6,696 bases of DNA from assembly GCA_947176475.1 (NCBI GenBank), contig CAMWQX010000062.1:1-6696 (forward strand). The letters are read 5' to 3'. A program made the position numbers and the translations under genes. The notes beneath the pieces were generated by a model. It saw nothing but the letters and a program-made list of their open reading frames with translations. It did no database searches and was not told where the DNA came from. Below are positions 5,594 through 6,696 of this stretch, piece by piece. This DNA is from an uncultured Bacillota bacterium. Its GTDB lineage: Bacteria > Bacillota_I > Bacilli_A > RF39 > UBA660. The stretch's first letter is position 1. Each line of letters begins with the position of its first letter.

Positions 5594-6619
5594 ATGTATA
5601 GATTATATGAAAAAGTTTTAAAAAGTCCTGAAAATGAGTATGGCTTAAAATTAGTAGATTCTAATGAAAATCCCTTTAAATCATCTCCCTGCCTTTTAAG
5701 TATGATTGCCCTTACTTTATGGGAACGTGATGTCAATGGTGCTTTAAATCAAGGAATGGAAGCCTTGAGACTAAAAACTAGTCATAATGAAAATTCGGGT
5801 TTAGGATTAGATGAATTTGGCGGAAGAATACTATCAATTGCCTATAGTGAACCTTCCGAAGTTAATACCACTAAAAAGGGACGTAAGATGTCTAGAAATA
5901 TTGGTTCAGAGCCCGATTTAGATATCGAGTTTACGCGAAAATACCTCTTTCCTCTTATTGAAGAAGATAATCACAAAATAGATGTCTGTGATGCTATGAT
6001 GAATATGCGCAACGTCAATATTCTTACATATTGTGCTGCCACTAGTAGTGCTTTGCGTATGGAAGAATGTTTAAATGAACATATGCAAGAATTGGGGTAC
6101 ACTGAACAAGAGATAAAGCAAATTCTCTCACAAATTTGTCTTATTTGCTACGCAACTGATGTAAAATTGCGTACCGAATTTGTCAGCAAAAAAGAGATTA
6201 AATCTACGTGTATTTCCTTAGGTGACGTTAATGATGGAGAAGTTGGTGTATCAAAGCAAATAATCGATCAAGTAAAAGGCGAAGGCACTCTTTACTATAA
6301 ACAAGGATACTATTTTCATTATGGAAATGGGGAACATTCCTTGAAAAATTACATCATCCAAAATGCTGCTTTATCAACGGGAATTGCTAATTTGGTAACC
6401 AAGGCTTTAACCAATTCTATAGCCAATAAGGAATCTACCGAATTTATTCCTTTAACTAAAGAATTAATAATCGAAGATTTAGAAACCATCATTGAAGGAT
6501 TACAAATGGGAAAAACTAAAGAGGAATTAATGCCTTTTATAGAAGAAAAAATCAATTATGGAAAAAAATGCAGTTTAAATGAAGGCGAATATCCTAATTC
6601 ACCATTACCAAAATTTTAA
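5594..6619 (+). CDS. Protein of unknown function, 341 aa
   Basis: I do not recognise this family. The first plausible start is the ATG at 5594, with a modest AAAGAG (5581-5586) seven bases upstream. The frame stays open further upstream, but that would run through the terminator hairpin and into the RNase J gene. The protein is soluble, with no signal peptide or membrane helix. It appears mixed alpha/beta: an N-terminal helical part (33-62, LLSMIALTLWERDVNGALNQ), a basic loop (94-101, KKGRKMSR), a helix-rich core with cysteines at 132, 147, 159, 182, 185 and 206, a segment with ISLGDVNDGEVGVS (207-220), an aromatic and glycine patch GTLYYKQGYYFHYGNGEHSL (231-250), and a helical C-terminus (287-320). 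C182 and C185 form a CLIC pair, but no second pair makes a convincing zinc site. It lies 53 bases behind the RNase J paralogue across a weak terminator, so co-expression is possible, and a strong terminator closes it. The gene is real; its function is unknown. Confidence 0.85.
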   Translation: MYRLYEKVLKSPENEYGLKLVDSNENPFKSSPCLLSMIALTLWERDVNGALNQGMEALRLKTSHNENSGLGLDEFGGRILSIAYSEPSEVNTTKKGRKMSRNIGSEPDLDIEFTRKYLFPLIEEDNHKIDVCDAMMNMRNVNILTYCAATSSALRMEECLNEHMQELGYTEQEIKQILSQICLICYATDVKLRTEFVSKKEIKSTCISLGDVNDGEVGVSKQIIDQVKGEGTLYYKQGYYFHYGNGEHSLKNYIIQNAALSTGIANLVTKALTNSIANKESTEFIPLTKELIIEDLETIIEGLQMGKTKEELMPFIEEKINYGKKCSLNEGEYPNSPLPKF

Positions 6620-6641
6620 AAAGAGGGTTATCCTCTTTTTT
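6618..6641 (+). terminator. Intrinsic terminator after the 341-aa gene
   Basis: AAAAAGAGG (6618-6626) pairs with CCTCTTTTT (6632-6640) over a GTTAT loop, and the stem runs directly into six T's (6636-6641). It begins inside the TAA stop codon. This is a strong rho-independent terminator, built on the same AAAGAGG/CCTCTTT arms as the hairpin at 5542. Confidence 0.85.
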
Positions 6642-6642
6642 C

Positions 6643-6672
6643 TTTACACATTTATTTTATTAGTGTTAAAAT
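6643..6672 (+). promoter_or_regulatory. Sigma-A promoter for the gene starting at the right edge
   Basis: The -35 TTTACA (6643-6648, five of six), an 18-base spacer and the -10 TAAAAT (6667-6672, five of six) preceded by TG at 6664-6665 form an extended -10 promoter. It lies immediately behind the terminator of the preceding gene, so the next gene begins a new transcription unit. Confidence 0.7.
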
Positions 6673-6692
6673 AAAAAGAAATGAGGTGGATT

Positions 6693-6696
6693 ATGA
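6693..6696 (+). CDS. Start codon of a further gene cut off by the window end
   Basis: An ATG at 6693-6695 lies six bases after GAGG (6683-6686, within GAGGTGG) and about 20 bases after a plausible -10 box. Promoter, ribosome binding site and start codon are in proper register, so a gene very likely begins here. Only the first codon is visible, so nothing can be said of the product. Confidence 0.6.

Noticed and set aside
5524..5736. 70-codon minus-strand open frame over the RNase J/341-aa gene junction
   Set aside because: It is antisense to the ends of two real genes and the terminator hairpin, with no supporting start signals.
6349..6555. 68-codon minus-strand open frame inside the 341-aa gene
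   Set aside because: Shadow of the plus-strand gene, with no SD or promoter and no recognisable product.

Overview
This AT-rich window (roughly 30% GC by eye) comes from a low-GC Firmicute of the class Bacilli. The evidence is strong AGGAGG-type ribosome binding sites, sigma-A promoters with TATAAT-like -10 boxes, small intrinsic terminators, an RNase J family protein and, most tellingly, a homologue of the spore coat morphogenetic protein CotE. The last implies an endospore-forming lineage, or one descended from spore formers. The genetic code looks standard: tryptophans are TGG and no in-frame TGA is needed. Protein divergence and the run of unrecognised genes suggest a poorly characterised Bacilli lineage (for example uncultured gut Bacilli or Erysipelotrichales relatives) rather than Bacillus itself; that placement is inference.

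Layout: (1) 37-1512 (+), a 491-aa TPR-like helical-repeat protein with its own -10 box at the window edge. (2) 1527-1865 (-), a small histidine-triad (HIT)-fold protein that has lost the catalytic triad, converging on gene 1 across a shared bidirectional hairpin. (3) 1866-1963, a compact divergent promoter region. (4) 1964-2755 (+), an unrecognised 263-aa protein driven by a near-consensus promoter. (5) 2807-3310 (+), cotE, whose Shine-Dalgarno sequence lies in the 3' arm of a 12-bp hairpin, followed by a strong terminator. (6) 3366-3809 (+), a GNAT acetyltransferase. (7) 3906-5540 (+), a full-length RNase J paralogue with several metal and RNA-binding motifs degraded, preceded by its own extended -10 promoter. 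(8) 5594-6619 (+), an unrecognised 341-aa protein behind a weak hairpin and closed by a good terminator. (9) The promoter, RBS and start codon of a further gene at the right edge.

The genes do not form one obvious pathway. The themes are sporulation (CotE) and RNA metabolism (RNase J paralogue), plus two proteins that look like pseudoenzymes, keeping the fold of a known enzyme family but not its active site. No mobile element, CRISPR array, tRNA or rRNA was seen. The features most worth a second look are the RBS-occluding hairpin of cotE, the degenerate RNase J, and the triad-less HIT protein.
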